A DNA stretch of 64,000 nucleotides from Ornithomonoglobus_A sp045612845 (lineage in GTDB: Bacteria > Bacillota > Clostridia > UBA1381): assembly GCA_045612845.1 (NCBI GenBank), contig JAZKZV010000012.1, positions 145,265-209,264 on the forward strand, written 5' to 3'. Shown in pieces: positions 49,262-58,972 of this stretch. The stretch's first letter is position 1; every line of letters starts with the position of its first letter. The translations under genes and the position numbers were made by a program. Below the pieces are notes generated by a model that was not told the DNA's origin, did no database searches, and saw only the letters and a list, made by a program, of their open reading frames with translations.

Positions 49262-49788
49262 GTGAAATAAGCAACGAATACGCAAAGGCATTATTTATGC
49301 TGGCACTCGAAAAAGGATGCAGTAAGGATTATAAAGATGCGCTCGAACTGGTATCGGGTTTATTTGATGAAAATTCTGCTTATAAGGATTTTCTGTCTAC
49401 TTTTGCAATTCCTCTTGAAGAAAGACTAAATGCCTTAGAAGAGGCATTTAAAGACAGTATTCCAAGAGATGTGCTGTCATTTTTAAAAATTCTTTGCGAG
49501 AAGAAACATATAGATGAATTTTCAGAATGTGCCAAACAGTATATAGCTATGCACGATGAAATGGATAGAGTTTCAAACGCAAAGGTTACAAGTGCTGTCG
49601 AACTCACAGATGAGGAGAAGGTGGCGCTTAAAGAAAAGCTTGAGAAAAAAAGCGGCAAGAAGATGGTAATTGATTATATTGTTGATGAAACTATCTTGGG
49701 CGGTTTGATTGTTGAAGCAGACGGAAAGATAATGGACTCAAGCCTTAAGAAACATCTTAAGGAGATAAAGGATGTGATAAAAAGATGA
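49258..49788 (+). CDS. atpH: ATP synthase F1 subunit delta
   Basis: Delta (OSCP) joins the peripheral stalk to the top of F1. The 176-residue protein begins EISNEYAKALFMLALEKG, with a helical N-terminal domain (about 1-105), and ends with the family motif DETILGGLIVEADGKIMDSS. It overlaps atpF before it and atpA after it by four bases each. Confidence 0.95.
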   Translation: MSEISNEYAKALFMLALEKGCSKDYKDALELVSGLFDENSAYKDFLSTFAIPLEERLNALEEAFKDSIPRDVLSFLKILCEKKHIDEFSECAKQYIAMHDEMDRVSNAKVTSAVELTDEEKVALKEKLEKKSGKKMVIDYIVDETILGGLIVEADGKIMDSSLKKHLKEIKDVIKR

Positions 49789-51278
49789 GTGCAAGAACTG
49801 ATGAGATAAGTCAGATTATAAAAGAACAAATAAAAAATTATGAATCAAAAATAGAGATGCAGGAAACTGGAACCGTTATCTTGGTAGGCGACGGAATCGC
49901 GCGTGTTTACGGATTAAGATCCTGTATGTCAAGTGAACTTTTAGAGTTTGAAGACGGAACTATGGGTATGGCTCAGAACCTTGAAAGTGAAACAGTATCC
50001 GTTGCACTGTTGTCTAATACAAACGATATTCACGAGGGCTCTGTGGTACGCCGTACCGGAAGGGTTGTATCTGTACCCGTTGGCGATGAGCTTTTGGGAA
50101 GGGTTGTGGACGCGCTTGGTAACCCAATAGATGGTAAAGGCCCTATTACTACAACAAAAACAAGACCGATTGAGTCAGAAGCTCCCGGAATTATCGAAAG
50201 AAAAAGCGTATCTGTTCCACTCCAAACGGGAATCAAGGCGATAGATAGTATGATTCCTATCGGTAGAGGCCAGAGAGAGCTTATTATAGGTGATAGACAG
50301 ACCGGTAAAACAGAGATTGCCATTGATACCATAATGAACCAGAAAAATACCGGCGTAATTTGTATATATGTCGCAATTGGACAGAAAAACACGGCGGTGG
50401 TTCAACTTGCAAACGAGCTTTCAAAATCAGGTGCAATGGAATATACAATTATTGTATCAGCTTCTGCATCAGAAACTGCTCCGCTTCAATACGTAGCACC
50501 ATATTCGGGTTGTGCTATGGCAGAGTATTTTATGGAGCAAGGTAAGGATGTTCTTATCATCTATGATGATTTGTCAAAGCACGCGATAGCGTATCGTGCG
50601 CTTTCACTTCTTATAAGACGTCCGCCGGGACGTGAGGCATACCCGGGTGATGTATTCTATCTACATTCAAGATTGCTTGAAAGAGCTGCGTGTGTTGCTC
50701 CTGAACATGGTGGTGGCTCAATAACAGCACTTCCTATTATCGAAACTCAGGCGGGCGACGTTTCGGCATATATTCCGACAAACGTTATCTCAATAACAGA
50801 TGGACAGATATTCTTAGAAACAGAGCTTTTCCATGCAGGTATTATGCCGGCAATAAACCCCGGTATTTCTGTCAGCCGTGTTGGTGGTGCTGCTCAGCTT
50901 AAGGCGATGAAGAAAGTATCAGGTGAACTTAAGCTTTTATATGCTCAGTATCGCGAGCTACAGGCTTTTTCTCAGTTTGGAAGCGACCTTGACGAGGACA
51001 CTAAAAACCGTCTTGCTCTTGGTGAGCGAATAGTTGAGGTGTTAAAACAAAGGAGAAATGCACCTGTGAGAGTTGGTTGTCAGGTTGCTATCGTATATGC
51101 TGTTATTAACGGATATTTAAACAATGTCCCCGTTAAGAATGTATCTGATTACGAGCAAAGACTTTTTGAACTTTTAGAAGCTGAGTATAAAGATTTGCTT
51201 GAGAGATTTGAAAATAATTTCTGCGACGATGAGGACATTGCTATGCTTAAAAAAGCACTCGATGATATGAAGGAGTGA
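49785..51278 (+). CDS. atpA: ATP synthase F1 subunit alpha
   Basis: Alpha is the non-catalytic nucleotide-binding subunit of F1. The 497-residue protein has the Walker A GDRQTGKTEIA (near residue 169), VCIYVAIGQKN, the LIIYDDLSKH Walker B region and the ALPIIETQAGDVSAYIPTN signature. The length matches the family. Confidence 0.98.
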   Translation: MSARTDEISQIIKEQIKNYESKIEMQETGTVILVGDGIARVYGLRSCMSSELLEFEDGTMGMAQNLESETVSVALLSNTNDIHEGSVVRRTGRVVSVPVGDELLGRVVDALGNPIDGKGPITTTKTRPIESEAPGIIERKSVSVPLQTGIKAIDSMIPIGRGQRELIIGDRQTGKTEIAIDTIMNQKNTGVICIYVAIGQKNTAVVQLANELSKSGAMEYTIIVSASASETAPLQYVAPYSGCAMAEYFMEQGKDVLIIYDDLSKHAIAYRALSLLIRRPPGREAYPGDVFYLHSRLLERAACVAPEHGGGSITALPIIETQAGDVSAYIPTNVISITDGQIFLETELFHAGIMPAINPGISVSRVGGAAQLKAMKKVSGELKLLYAQYRELQAFSQFGSDLDEDTKNRLALGERIVEVLKQRRNAPVRVGCQVAIVYAVINGYLNNVPVKNVSDYEQRLFELLEAEYKDLLERFENNFCDDEDIAMLKKALDDMKE

Positions 51279-51282
51279 TTTT

Positions 51283-52086
51283 GTGGGCGTAGATATTAAA
51301 AGCTTAAAAAATCGTATTAAAAGCGTAGATTCTACCTTGCATCTTACAAAGGCTATGGGACTTGTTGCATCTGCAAAAATCCGTGGTGCATCAATCGCTA
51401 TGGGAAAATCGAGAGAGTATGCCAAAGCACTTTCAGATACCATTTCGATGCTTTCAGGTGCAAAATCCTGCGAAAAAAGCGAATATATGAAAAGCGGCGA
51501 AAGTGGCAAAATATGCCTTGTAGCTATTGCGGGGGATAGAGGACTAGCGGGTGGATATAACTCAAATATTTTCAAAGCAATCGATGCACAAAATGCAGAC
51601 AGAATTATCCCGATAGGCAAAAGAGCCTGCGACAGATATATGTGTGAGCAGGTTAAGGTGGAAACCTTTTCATATGCTAATGCTATTGAACTTGCAAAAC
51701 AACTCTGCGAAGAATTTAAAAAAGGAAAGTATGAAAAGATAGGAATTGTTTCTACGAAATATATTTCGATGATGACGCAAAATGAGGATACAGAATGGAT
51801 TTTACCGATTGCTAAAACAGAGAACAAATCAAAAGCTGATATAATTTATGAGCCGGACGAGAGAAGTGTTTTAGAGGCGGTAATAGAAGAATATATTGCG
51901 GCAAAATTAGTTGCCGCTGCAAAGGAAAGCTTTGCCTGCGAGGTAGTTGCAAGACGCTTTGCTATGGATAACGCGGGTAAGAATGCAGGCGAGATGATTG
52001 ATAGCCTTAAACTTGAATATAACCGAGCAAGACAAGGTGCAATCACGCAAGAAATTACAGAAATTGTTGCCGGAAGTGGCATGTAA
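51283..52086 (+). CDS. atpG: ATP synthase F1 subunit gamma
   Basis: Gamma is the central rotor shaft. The 267-residue protein has the N-terminal helix LKNRIKSVDSTLHLTKAMGL and the C-terminal helix ending ARQGAITQEITEIVAG, with AGDRGLAGGYN in the middle. It is about 20 residues shorter than usual; the ends are intact, so the central domain is compact. The start is GTG after AGGAG. Confidence 0.96.
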   Translation: MGVDIKSLKNRIKSVDSTLHLTKAMGLVASAKIRGASIAMGKSREYAKALSDTISMLSGAKSCEKSEYMKSGESGKICLVAIAGDRGLAGGYNSNIFKAIDAQNADRIIPIGKRACDRYMCEQVKVETFSYANAIELAKQLCEEFKKGKYEKIGIVSTKYISMMTQNEDTEWILPIAKTENKSKADIIYEPDERSVLEAVIEEYIAAKLVAAAKESFACEVVARRFAMDNAGKNAGEMIDSLKLEYNRARQGAITQEITEIVAGSGM

Positions 52087-52098
52087 GGAGACACGAAT

Positions 52099-53496
52099 AT
52101 GTCAGATTTAGTAAAAGGCAGTGTTTTACAGGTCGTAGGACCTGTTGTTGATATTCGCTTTGACGAAGGAAAAATACCTGCCATATACAATGCACTTACT
52201 ATGAATATAGGCGATAAAACTCTTACAGTAGAGGTTGCGCAGCATATAGGCGATAATACTGTAAGATGTATTGCTATGTCATCAACCGATGGCTTAACAA
52301 GAGGAACACCCGTTACCGATACGGGTAAAGCAATAAGCGTGCCGGTTGGCAGAAAAACACTTGGAAGAATTTTCAACGTACTTGGAGACCCCGTTGATAA
52401 TAAACCAGCCCCCGAAGATACTCCAAAATGGGATATTCATCGTCCTGCTCCGGAGTATTCTGAGCTTTCTACATCAACAGAGATTTTGGAAACAGGTATT
52501 AAGGTAATTGACCTTATATGCCCGTATTCAAAGGGCGGAAAGATTGGTCTTTTCGGTGGTGCAGGTGTAGGTAAAACGGTGCTTATTATGGAGCTAATCA
52601 ATAACATTGCAAAAGAGCATGGCGGACTTTCGGTATTTACAGGTGTTGGTGAGCGTACAAGAGAGGGCAACGACCTTTATAACGAAATGATGGAATCGGG
52701 CGTTTTGTCAAACACAACACTCGTGTACGGACAGATGAACGAGCCACCCGGTGCAAGAATGAGGGTTGGTCTTTCCGGTCTTACGATGGCGGAATACTTC
52801 CGTGAAGAGGAAGGACAAGACGTACTTTTATTTATTGATAACATTTTCAGATTTACCCAGGCGGGTTCTGAGGTTTCAGCACTTTTGGGAAGAATGCCGT
52901 CAGCCGTTGGTTATCAACCAACATTGGCAAACGAGATGGGTATGCTTCAGGAGAGAATTACATCAACAAAAAAAGGCTCAATCACATCTATTCAGGCAGT
53001 ATATGTTCCTGCGGACGACTTAACCGACCCTGCGCCTGCTACAACATTTGCTCATCTTGATGCTACAACGGTTCTTTCAAGAAACATCGCATCACAGGGT
53101 ATTTATCCCGCAGTTGACCCGCTTGAATCAACAAGCCGAATTTTGTCGGCAGATGTTTTGGGCGAGGAGCATTATAGCGTTGCACGTGAGGTTCAGAGAA
53201 TCCTACAAAGATATCAGGAGCTTATGGATATTATTGCAATTATGGGTATGGATGAACTTTCTGACGAGGATAAACTGTTGGTTCAAAGAGCAAGAAAGAT
53301 ACAGAGATTCCTATCTCAACCTTTCCATGTTTCTGAAAAATTTATTGGTATACCAGGTGTATATGTCCCGCTTTCAGAAACAATCAGAGGCTTTAAAGAA
53401 ATTATCGAGGGTAAGCACGATGACTTACCTGAGTCGGCCTTCTTGTTTGTTGGAACTATTGACGAAGCCGTAGAAAAGGCGAAAAAGGTGGTATAA
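52099..53496 (+). CDS. atpD: ATP synthase F1 subunit beta
   Basis: Beta carries the catalytic sites. The 465-residue protein has Walker A GGAGVGKTVLIME (near residue 152), GERTREGNDLY with the catalytic Glu, LLFIDNIFRF (Walker B) and the TSIQAVYVPADDLTDPAP signature. The length is normal. It overlaps the atpC start by one base. Confidence 0.98.
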   Translation: MSDLVKGSVLQVVGPVVDIRFDEGKIPAIYNALTMNIGDKTLTVEVAQHIGDNTVRCIAMSSTDGLTRGTPVTDTGKAISVPVGRKTLGRIFNVLGDPVDNKPAPEDTPKWDIHRPAPEYSELSTSTEILETGIKVIDLICPYSKGGKIGLFGGAGVGKTVLIMELINNIAKEHGGLSVFTGVGERTREGNDLYNEMMESGVLSNTTLVYGQMNEPPGARMRVGLSGLTMAEYFREEEGQDVLLFIDNIFRFTQAGSEVSALLGRMPSAVGYQPTLANEMGMLQERITSTKKGSITSIQAVYVPADDLTDPAPATTFAHLDATTVLSRNIASQGIYPAVDPLESTSRILSADVLGEEHYSVAREVQRILQRYQELMDIIAIMGMDELSDEDKLLVQRARKIQRFLSQPFHVSEKFIGIPGVYVPLSETIRGFKEIIEGKHDDLPESAFLFVGTIDEAVEKAKKVV

Positions 53497-53756
53497 TGAA
53501 AACATTTGAATTTGTTATTTCAACACCTGAGGGTAATTTCTTTGCCGGTGATATAGTTAAAATATCACTTCGCGGCACAGAGGGTGAGCTTGCTATAATG
53601 GCAAATCACACACCATTTGTAACCTCTGTAAAACCGTGTAGTTCGCATATTGAATTAGAGGACGGAACAGTAAAAATCTTTAATGTAGAAAGAGGCCTTT
53701 TAAGTGTATCTGCTAATAAAGTAACACTTATGTCGGGCAGTGCAAAATGGGAATAA
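53496..53756 (+). CDS. atpC: ATP synthase F1 subunit epsilon, lacking the C-terminal helical domain
   Basis: Epsilon connects gamma to the c-ring; its C-terminal helix pair normally inhibits ATP hydrolysis. This 86-residue protein has only the N-terminal beta-sandwich (FEFVISTPEGNFFAGDIVKI, GTEGELAIMANHTPFVT, FNVERGLLSVSANKVTLMSG) and ends at about the point where the roughly 45-residue helical domain would begin. The stop is followed at once by a terminator, with no helical-domain reading frame after it, so it looks genuine rather than a frameshift. The rotor connection is kept; the epsilon brake is lost. Confidence 0.95.
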   Translation: MKTFEFVISTPEGNFFAGDIVKISLRGTEGELAIMANHTPFVTSVKPCSSHIELEDGTVKIFNVERGLLSVSANKVTLMSGSAKWE

Positions 53757-53762
53757 TCTTTA

Positions 53763-53803
53763 AAGGGGCTGATTAAAAAGAATTTCTTTTTAATCAGCCC
53801 CTT
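53763..53803 (+). terminator. Terminator of the ATP synthase operon
   Basis: AAGGGGCTGATTAAAAAG and CTTTTTAATCAGCCCCTT form an 18-bp stem around AATTT. The T run after it is short, but the stem is very strong. Confidence 0.88.
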
Positions 53804-53853
53804 GTACAATTTATTTTTAAGTTTTTTGCAAATATTATATTGAAAGTTTTGAG

Positions 53854-54531
53854 CTATATAATGTGACCGAATTTTTCCAACAATTCAAACATATTTACTT
53901 GGCTTATAAGTGTGTTGATGTTATCTACATTGTATTTTTTTGTAATATGTGATACTATGGTTCTGACTGTACTTTCTGATGTGAAACGCTCGCTTGCAAT
54001 CTGAGAGTATGTTTTTCCTATACAGAGCATTTTTAAAATTTCGAGTTCAGATTTAGTAAGTTTTGAAATCATCGTAATAAGAAAAAGAAGGCTGTTGTAA
54101 TCGTTGCTTTTAATTTTTGATTGCGACAGATATTTTTGGAATATAGCATTATCGATTACAGGTTGGTCATTATATGTTTCAACAACTTTTTTCAGTATAT
54201 CTAAATTGGACATATCTTTTAAAATATAATTATCAGCACCGTTTGTGATGGCGTTGAAAATGTCTTCTTCGATTTCGGATACTGTTATCATAATAATCTT
54301 CAACTTAGGAAAAAGTGCCTTGATTTTTGGCAAAATATCAATGCCGGCTGATGAAGTTTCCATCTGTATATCCAAAAGCAAAACATCGGGTTGACATTTG
54401 GATAACATAGGAATACAATCAACAGCCAGATTACATTCACCTACTAATTCTATGTCGTCATGGTCCATTATTTCCAATCGCATGGTATTTATAAAATGCT
54501 TGTAATCATCACATATCGCCAATCTAATCAT
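53854..54531 (-). CDS. NarL/LuxR-type response regulator
   Basis: The 225-residue protein has an N-terminal receiver domain (about 1-120: IRLAICDDYKHF with the acidic pair, LLLDIQMETSS with the phosphorylated Asp near residue 55, IMITVSE and the Lys in LKDMSN) and a C-terminal LuxR helix-turn-helix (about 160-220, LTKSELEILKMLCIGKTYSQIA). It is translated from an ATG after AGGAGG, overlapping the end of the kinase gene by eight bases. The two form a two-component system. Confidence 0.93.
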   Translation of the reverse strand: MIRLAICDDYKHFINTMRLEIMDHDDIELVGECNLAVDCIPMLSKCQPDVLLLDIQMETSSAGIDILPKIKALFPKLKIIMITVSEIEEDIFNAITNGADNYILKDMSNLDILKKVVETYNDQPVIDNAIFQKYLSQSKIKSNDYNSLLFLITMISKLTKSELEILKMLCIGKTYSQIASERFTSESTVRTIVSHITKKYNVDNINTLISQVNMFELLEKFGHII

Positions 54532-56017
54532 TTTGTGATTCCTCCTGATTTGTTTTGGGCAGTGCAATGGTAAACGTAGTTTGCTGAGGTGTACTTTTAA
54601 ACCAAATATCACCGCCGTGACGAGTAACTACTTCTTTTGTATAGTATAAACCAATTCCGCTGCAAAATTCATTTGCGCGTGTGGTGTAAAATAGATTGAA
54701 CAAAAATTTCTGCTGGTTCTTGGGAATACAATCTCCGTTGTTTGTGAAATTAATTATTACATAGTCGTCATCGTCAACGATTGAAACACGGATTTCCTTG
54801 TTTTCTTTTGTGGATATTTTGAGGGAGTTCAAAGCATTATCAATTATGTTTTTGCAAACCTGGTCTATGCTGTTTGAATTTCCCATAATTCTTATATCAG
54901 TTTCTTGGTTATAGTCTTTGTATATAACAACAGTATCTTCAACTTCCGATGCATTTATTGATTTATTTACAACCTCGATTATGTTAATAGACTTAAACTG
55001 CAATTTTTTTGTTTTAAAATGCGCCATGATATTGTTGTAGTTTTCAAGCTGTTCGTTTATTTGTTCTTTAGCACACTCAAGACTTGTAAGCGCTTTTGTA
55101 TTGTCGATATGTTTTTCTGAAATTTCTATGTATTTATATACACACAGCAGGGTGTTTTTAAGCATATGCAATGTGGTGTAATAATTATCGTATTGAAATT
55201 TTTGAAAATTCCTGGTCGAAACATATTCAATGTCCAGCTTTTTTGCTTTAAATGGCTTTAAGAATATAATAACAATGGTAATAATTATAGAGAAAGTCGT
55301 AAGAAGGATTGCCGAAGTAAACATATTACCATATAACGAAATACCGGAAGGAATATCATTTAGTCCGAGGCGATGTGGAGAAATATCTTTAAACAATCCG
55401 TAAATAAATAGCGAAAAATATAGAATATCCGTAAGCATCATACAAACCAGGTACGATACAAAAAAGTTCTTTTTAATTAAATTTGGTGTGCTTACAATTT
55501 TCTTAAAAATCAAAATAAGCGGAATGATTGTGTAAAGACAAATAATCAGGTGTGAGCCCTTGGAAACCAACATGTCTGCAATAAAAAATGTGTTCTTTGG
55601 GTTTCCGAATTTCATTAAAAATATATGATGAGATATTTCGTCGGTTACCTGACTTAAATTCAAAATCATAAACAATACAAGGGGGATGGAAAGCAAAATT
55701 TTTTTGCAAGCTGAAATTTTGTAATGTCTGCCTAAAAATACGATTGCTGAGGACAGATAGAATGTGTGGCACACTGTCTGTATATTTCGGATTACATAAG
55801 GATGTATATGAATACGTTGCAATCTCAGATACAACTCATAATCTGCAGAAAAAATAAACTGATAGTTTGTGAATTTTGAGATGAACAATATACTGACGAT
55901 TGTAAGCGCAATCATGCTGTACAATTTAAGAAAAAGTGTGTTCAAATAAAGTTCCTTTTTAAACCAAAAGAAAGATATAGTAAGGGCTACAAAAGCGAAT
56001 ATAAGACAGAATAACAT
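54524..56017 (-). CDS. Seven-transmembrane sensor histidine kinase
   Basis: The 497-residue protein has about seven membrane helices in the first 240 residues with short loops, then a dimerisation segment with the likely phosphorylated His in TTLHMLKNTLL (near residue 285) and an HATPase domain (about 380-490). The N box is IDNALNSL. The G1 box reads NFTNNGDCIP, where DxGxGIP is usual, and the G2 box SGIGLYYTKEVVTRHGG is good. Loss of the G1 Asp may lower ATP binding. The ligand is unknown, possibly a small molecule sensed in the membrane. Confidence 0.88.
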   Translation of the reverse strand: MLFCLIFAFVALTISFFWFKKELYLNTLFLKLYSMIALTIVSILFISKFTNYQFIFSADYELYLRLQRIHIHPYVIRNIQTVCHTFYLSSAIVFLGRHYKISACKKILLSIPLVLFMILNLSQVTDEISHHIFLMKFGNPKNTFFIADMLVSKGSHLIICLYTIIPLILIFKKIVSTPNLIKKNFFVSYLVCMMLTDILYFSLFIYGLFKDISPHRLGLNDIPSGISLYGNMFTSAILLTTFSIIITIVIIFLKPFKAKKLDIEYVSTRNFQKFQYDNYYTTLHMLKNTLLCVYKYIEISEKHIDNTKALTSLECAKEQINEQLENYNNIMAHFKTKKLQFKSINIIEVVNKSINASEVEDTVVIYKDYNQETDIRIMGNSNSIDQVCKNIIDNALNSLKISTKENKEIRVSIVDDDDYVIINFTNNGDCIPKNQQKFLFNLFYTTRANEFCSGIGLYYTKEVVTRHGGDIWFKSTPQQTTFTIALPKTNQEESQND

Positions 56018-56101
56018 ATATAAAACTCCTCCTCCCTGATACCTTTAATTAAGTATAGCAAAAAAACATTCTGTTGTCAATTATGCCTATAAAAAATCAA
56101 C

Positions 56102-56130
56102 GTGACAAAGTGCTATAAACAGTTTATAAT
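56102..56130 (+). promoter_or_regulatory. Sigma-A promoter for the GH37-GH31 locus
   Basis: GTGACA, 17-base spacer, TATAAT, 41 bases upstream of the trehalase-family gene. Confidence 0.7.
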
Positions 56131-56170
56131 ATAAGTATTTGAATGTATAAAAATTTATGGGGAGATACTG

Positions 56171-57376
56171 ATGGGAAATAGCACATTGATTGAATATATC
56201 AACGCCAATATGTTAAAGTGTGTAGCCACGAATAAGGAAGATAATGGCACATTGATAGGACTTCCGTATCCGTACACTGTACCTGCGGTAGGTCACTTTG
56301 ATGAATTGTATTATTGGGATACATATTTTACAAACAAAGGATTGGAAGAACTTGGTGATTATACCCAGATAAAATATAATACCGACGATATACTTTTTCT
56401 TGTTGAAAAATATGGGTTTATGCCCAACGGTAACAGAACATATTATCTTTCGCGTTCGCAACCGCCTTTTCTGTCACAGATGGTGAGGGAGGTGTATGAG
56501 CATTCCAAGGATAAGGAATGGCTGAAGGGTGCATATGAAATCCTTTTAAAAGAATATGATTTCTGGATGAATAAAAGAATATCTCCCGTAGGTCTTAATG
56601 TATATGGCGGCGACGTTGATAAAAATGATTTTGCGGGTAAGGTCCAGCATTTTGAGAAAAGAACAAAAATCCAATGGTCTGAAAAGCCGTATGATTTGGC
56701 ACGTCATTGCGTTATATGCTGCGAAAGTGGCTGGGATATGAATCCAAGATGGGGAAGAGAGGGTTTTAACTATCTCCCGGTTGACCTGAATTCGCTGATG
56801 TATATGTTTGAGAAAAATATGGAATTCTTTTCAACGGTACTTGGACTTGGAAAAGAAGAGTTTTGGAGCAATGCCGCAAAACACAGAAAAGAACTTATGA
56901 TGAATTATATGTGCGCAGATGATGGTGTTTTATACGATTACAATTTTGTAAGCGAACAGAGAAGTTTAATGCTGACGGCGGCATCCTTATATCCGTTGTT
57001 TACCAATATGCTTACTCAGGAAGAGGTAGACAAGTCTATTTCAAAACTTATGTCACTTGAAGCAGAATATGGAGTTTTGACCTGTGAAGAAAATTCGGAA
57101 ATCGGAACATATCAATGGAACTACCCCAACGGATGGCCATGCCTTCAGTATATTAGCGCGGTAGGTCTGAAAAATTACGGGTATCATGAAGATGCAAAAC
57201 GAATTGCATTAAAGTATGTGACCTTAGCAGAAAATGTGTTTAATGAAACAGGTAATCTGTGGGAGAAGTACAATGTTGTTGAAGGTAATACAGAAGTTTG
57301 CAGTGAAAACTATCATATGCCGGTAATGATGGGATGGACGGCAGGTGCTTACCTCTCCTTAAAAAATATGATTTGA
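56171..57376 (+). CDS. Trehalase-family glycoside hydrolase (GH37-like)
   Basis: The 401-residue protein carries both trehalase signatures in modified form: VGHFDELYYWDTYF (near residue 35, for PGGRFxExYxWDxY) and QWNYPNGWPCLQ (near 315, for QWDxPNGWAPxQ). ESGWDMNPRW (near 193) covers the catalytic Asp region and NLWEKYNVVEGN the Glu-bearing C-terminal segment. It is shorter than secreted trehalases and has no signal peptide, so it hydrolyses an imported alpha-linked disaccharide. Trehalose is most likely but other substrates are possible. It is followed by the GH31 gene after 14 bases. Confidence 0.85.
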   Translation: MGNSTLIEYINANMLKCVATNKEDNGTLIGLPYPYTVPAVGHFDELYYWDTYFTNKGLEELGDYTQIKYNTDDILFLVEKYGFMPNGNRTYYLSRSQPPFLSQMVREVYEHSKDKEWLKGAYEILLKEYDFWMNKRISPVGLNVYGGDVDKNDFAGKVQHFEKRTKIQWSEKPYDLARHCVICCESGWDMNPRWGREGFNYLPVDLNSLMYMFEKNMEFFSTVLGLGKEEFWSNAAKHRKELMMNYMCADDGVLYDYNFVSEQRSLMLTAASLYPLFTNMLTQEEVDKSISKLMSLEAEYGVLTCEENSEIGTYQWNYPNGWPCLQYISAVGLKNYGYHEDAKRIALKYVTLAENVFNETGNLWEKYNVVEGNTEVCSENYHMPVMMGWTAGAYLSLKNMI

Positions 57377-57390
57377 ACGAAGGTGAATTA

Positions 57391-58911
57391 ATGGATATTA
57401 AATTTCTTGAAAAAGAGTGTTGGTATGGCGGTGCCGTACACAAAGGTATTATGATGCCTTTAACTGAGAAATCCGATGTGGATATGAATTTAATCACAGC
57501 AGATGGCATTCTCGACCAGTTTTCGCCAATATTTATTTCAAACAAAGGTAGATACATAATCAGCGACAAACCCTTTGTGGTACATTTTGATAAGGGAACC
57601 ATAAAAATAAGCACCGATTATGAAATTGAACTTGGTGAAGGGCATCAAACATTAAAGGGGGCGTACATTGCAGTTTCTGAAAAGAAATTTGCGAAAAGCG
57701 ACAAAATACCAAATAAGTTGTTTTTTGAAACTCCTCAGTATAACACTTGGATTGAGCTTATGTATAACCAAAACCAGAAACAGATTCTGGAATATGCAAA
57801 GACGCTTAAAGAAGCAGGCTTGCCTCCCGGTGTTTTGATGATTGATGAGGGCTGGGCTCCTGATTATGGTGATTATGATTTTTGTGCAAGAAAGTTCTCT
57901 GACCCTAAAAAAATGTTTGACGAACTGCACGAGATGGGCTTCAAAGTTATGCTATGGGTCACACCGTTGATTTCTCCTGATAGTGATTGTTTCAGAGAAT
58001 TAAGGCAGACAGATTATCTTATCAGGAACAGTGATGGCAAAATTGCTGTCCGGGAGTGGTGGAATGGATTTAGCGCGGTTCTTGATCTTTCTAACCCCGA
58101 AGTGTGCGATTGGCTTGATGCAAAATTACACAATCTTATGGATAAATACGGAGTTGACGGTTTCAAATTTGATGCAGGTGGCTCCTATCTGTATAGAAAA
58201 GATGACCGCACATACATAAAGCAGGAGCAAAGTGAACACACAAAATCTTTTGCTCAGTTTGGTGCAAGATATGAGTTCAATGAATTGCGTTGCGTGTGGG
58301 ATTGTGGTGGTATGCCGATTGTATGCCGCCTTCAGGACAAAAAATCTTCCTGGACGCATGAGGAAGGAATTTCTATGTTAATTCCAAATATGATGCAGCA
58401 GGGGATTTTGGGTTACTTCTATGGATGTCCTGATATGATTGGCGGTGGAGAATACGGATCGTTTCTTTCGGAGGACTATAAGTTTGACGAAGAATTATAT
58501 TTAAGGTGGTTAGCTGCAAGTATTTTCTCACCTATGCTGCAAATATCCATTTCTCCCAAAAGACTGCTTTCGGAAAAATCAATGCAAATTGTAATGAAAT
58601 TCATGAATTTACGAAGCGAATATCTGGGATATATTATGAAACTGATTGAGAAATCCACCCAAACCCAGGAACCTGTTATGCGGTTTATGGAATACGAATT
58701 CCCGCATCAGGGTCTTGAAAACGTCACAGACCAGTTTATGCTTGGCAGTAAATTCCTTGTAGCACCTGTTTTGGAGCAAGGAAAAACTGCAAGATGCGTT
58801 CATATTCCTGAGGGAAGATGGAAGAGCAGAAACGGTGAAGTCATCAACGGCGGTTGTGTTTATAAAATGACGGCAAAGGTTGATGAACTTATTATTCTTG
58901 AAAGGCTATAA
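57391..58911 (+). CDS. GH31-family alpha-glycosidase
   Basis: The 506-residue protein has a GH31 barrel: NTWIELMYNQNQKQILEYAK, GVLMIDEGWAPDYGDYDF, VMLWVTPLISPDS and the nucleophile segment GVDGFKFDAGG (Asp near residue 265), with the acid/base expected around WDCGGMP. The N-terminal beta domain (1-110) is small and the C-terminal beta domain is present. No signal peptide is seen. Substrates of the family include maltose-type glucosides, xylosides and sulfoquinovosides; none can be picked. The ATG follows AAGGTG, so an upstream in-frame start inside the previous gene is rejected. Confidence 0.87.
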   Translation: MDIKFLEKECWYGGAVHKGIMMPLTEKSDVDMNLITADGILDQFSPIFISNKGRYIISDKPFVVHFDKGTIKISTDYEIELGEGHQTLKGAYIAVSEKKFAKSDKIPNKLFFETPQYNTWIELMYNQNQKQILEYAKTLKEAGLPPGVLMIDEGWAPDYGDYDFCARKFSDPKKMFDELHEMGFKVMLWVTPLISPDSDCFRELRQTDYLIRNSDGKIAVREWWNGFSAVLDLSNPEVCDWLDAKLHNLMDKYGVDGFKFDAGGSYLYRKDDRTYIKQEQSEHTKSFAQFGARYEFNELRCVWDCGGMPIVCRLQDKKSSWTHEEGISMLIPNMMQQGILGYFYGCPDMIGGGEYGSFLSEDYKFDEELYLRWLAASIFSPMLQISISPKRLLSEKSMQIVMKFMNLRSEYLGYIMKLIEKSTQTQEPVMRFMEYEFPHQGLENVTDQFMLGSKFLVAPVLEQGKTARCVHIPEGRWKSRNGEVINGGCVYKMTAKVDELIILERL

Positions 58912-58972
58912 CGGCGCATTGCCGATTAGTATATTAATATCAAAATTTATATAATGTGAAAGGAAGAAAAAA

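Noticed and set aside
51174..51827. Long minus-strand reading frame across atpG
   Set aside because: It is the reverse-frame shadow of atpA and atpG, with no ribosome site and composition unlike a real gene.
56171..57376. Secreted trehalase
   Set aside because: There is no signal peptide and the ABC transporter nearby supports uptake before hydrolysis.
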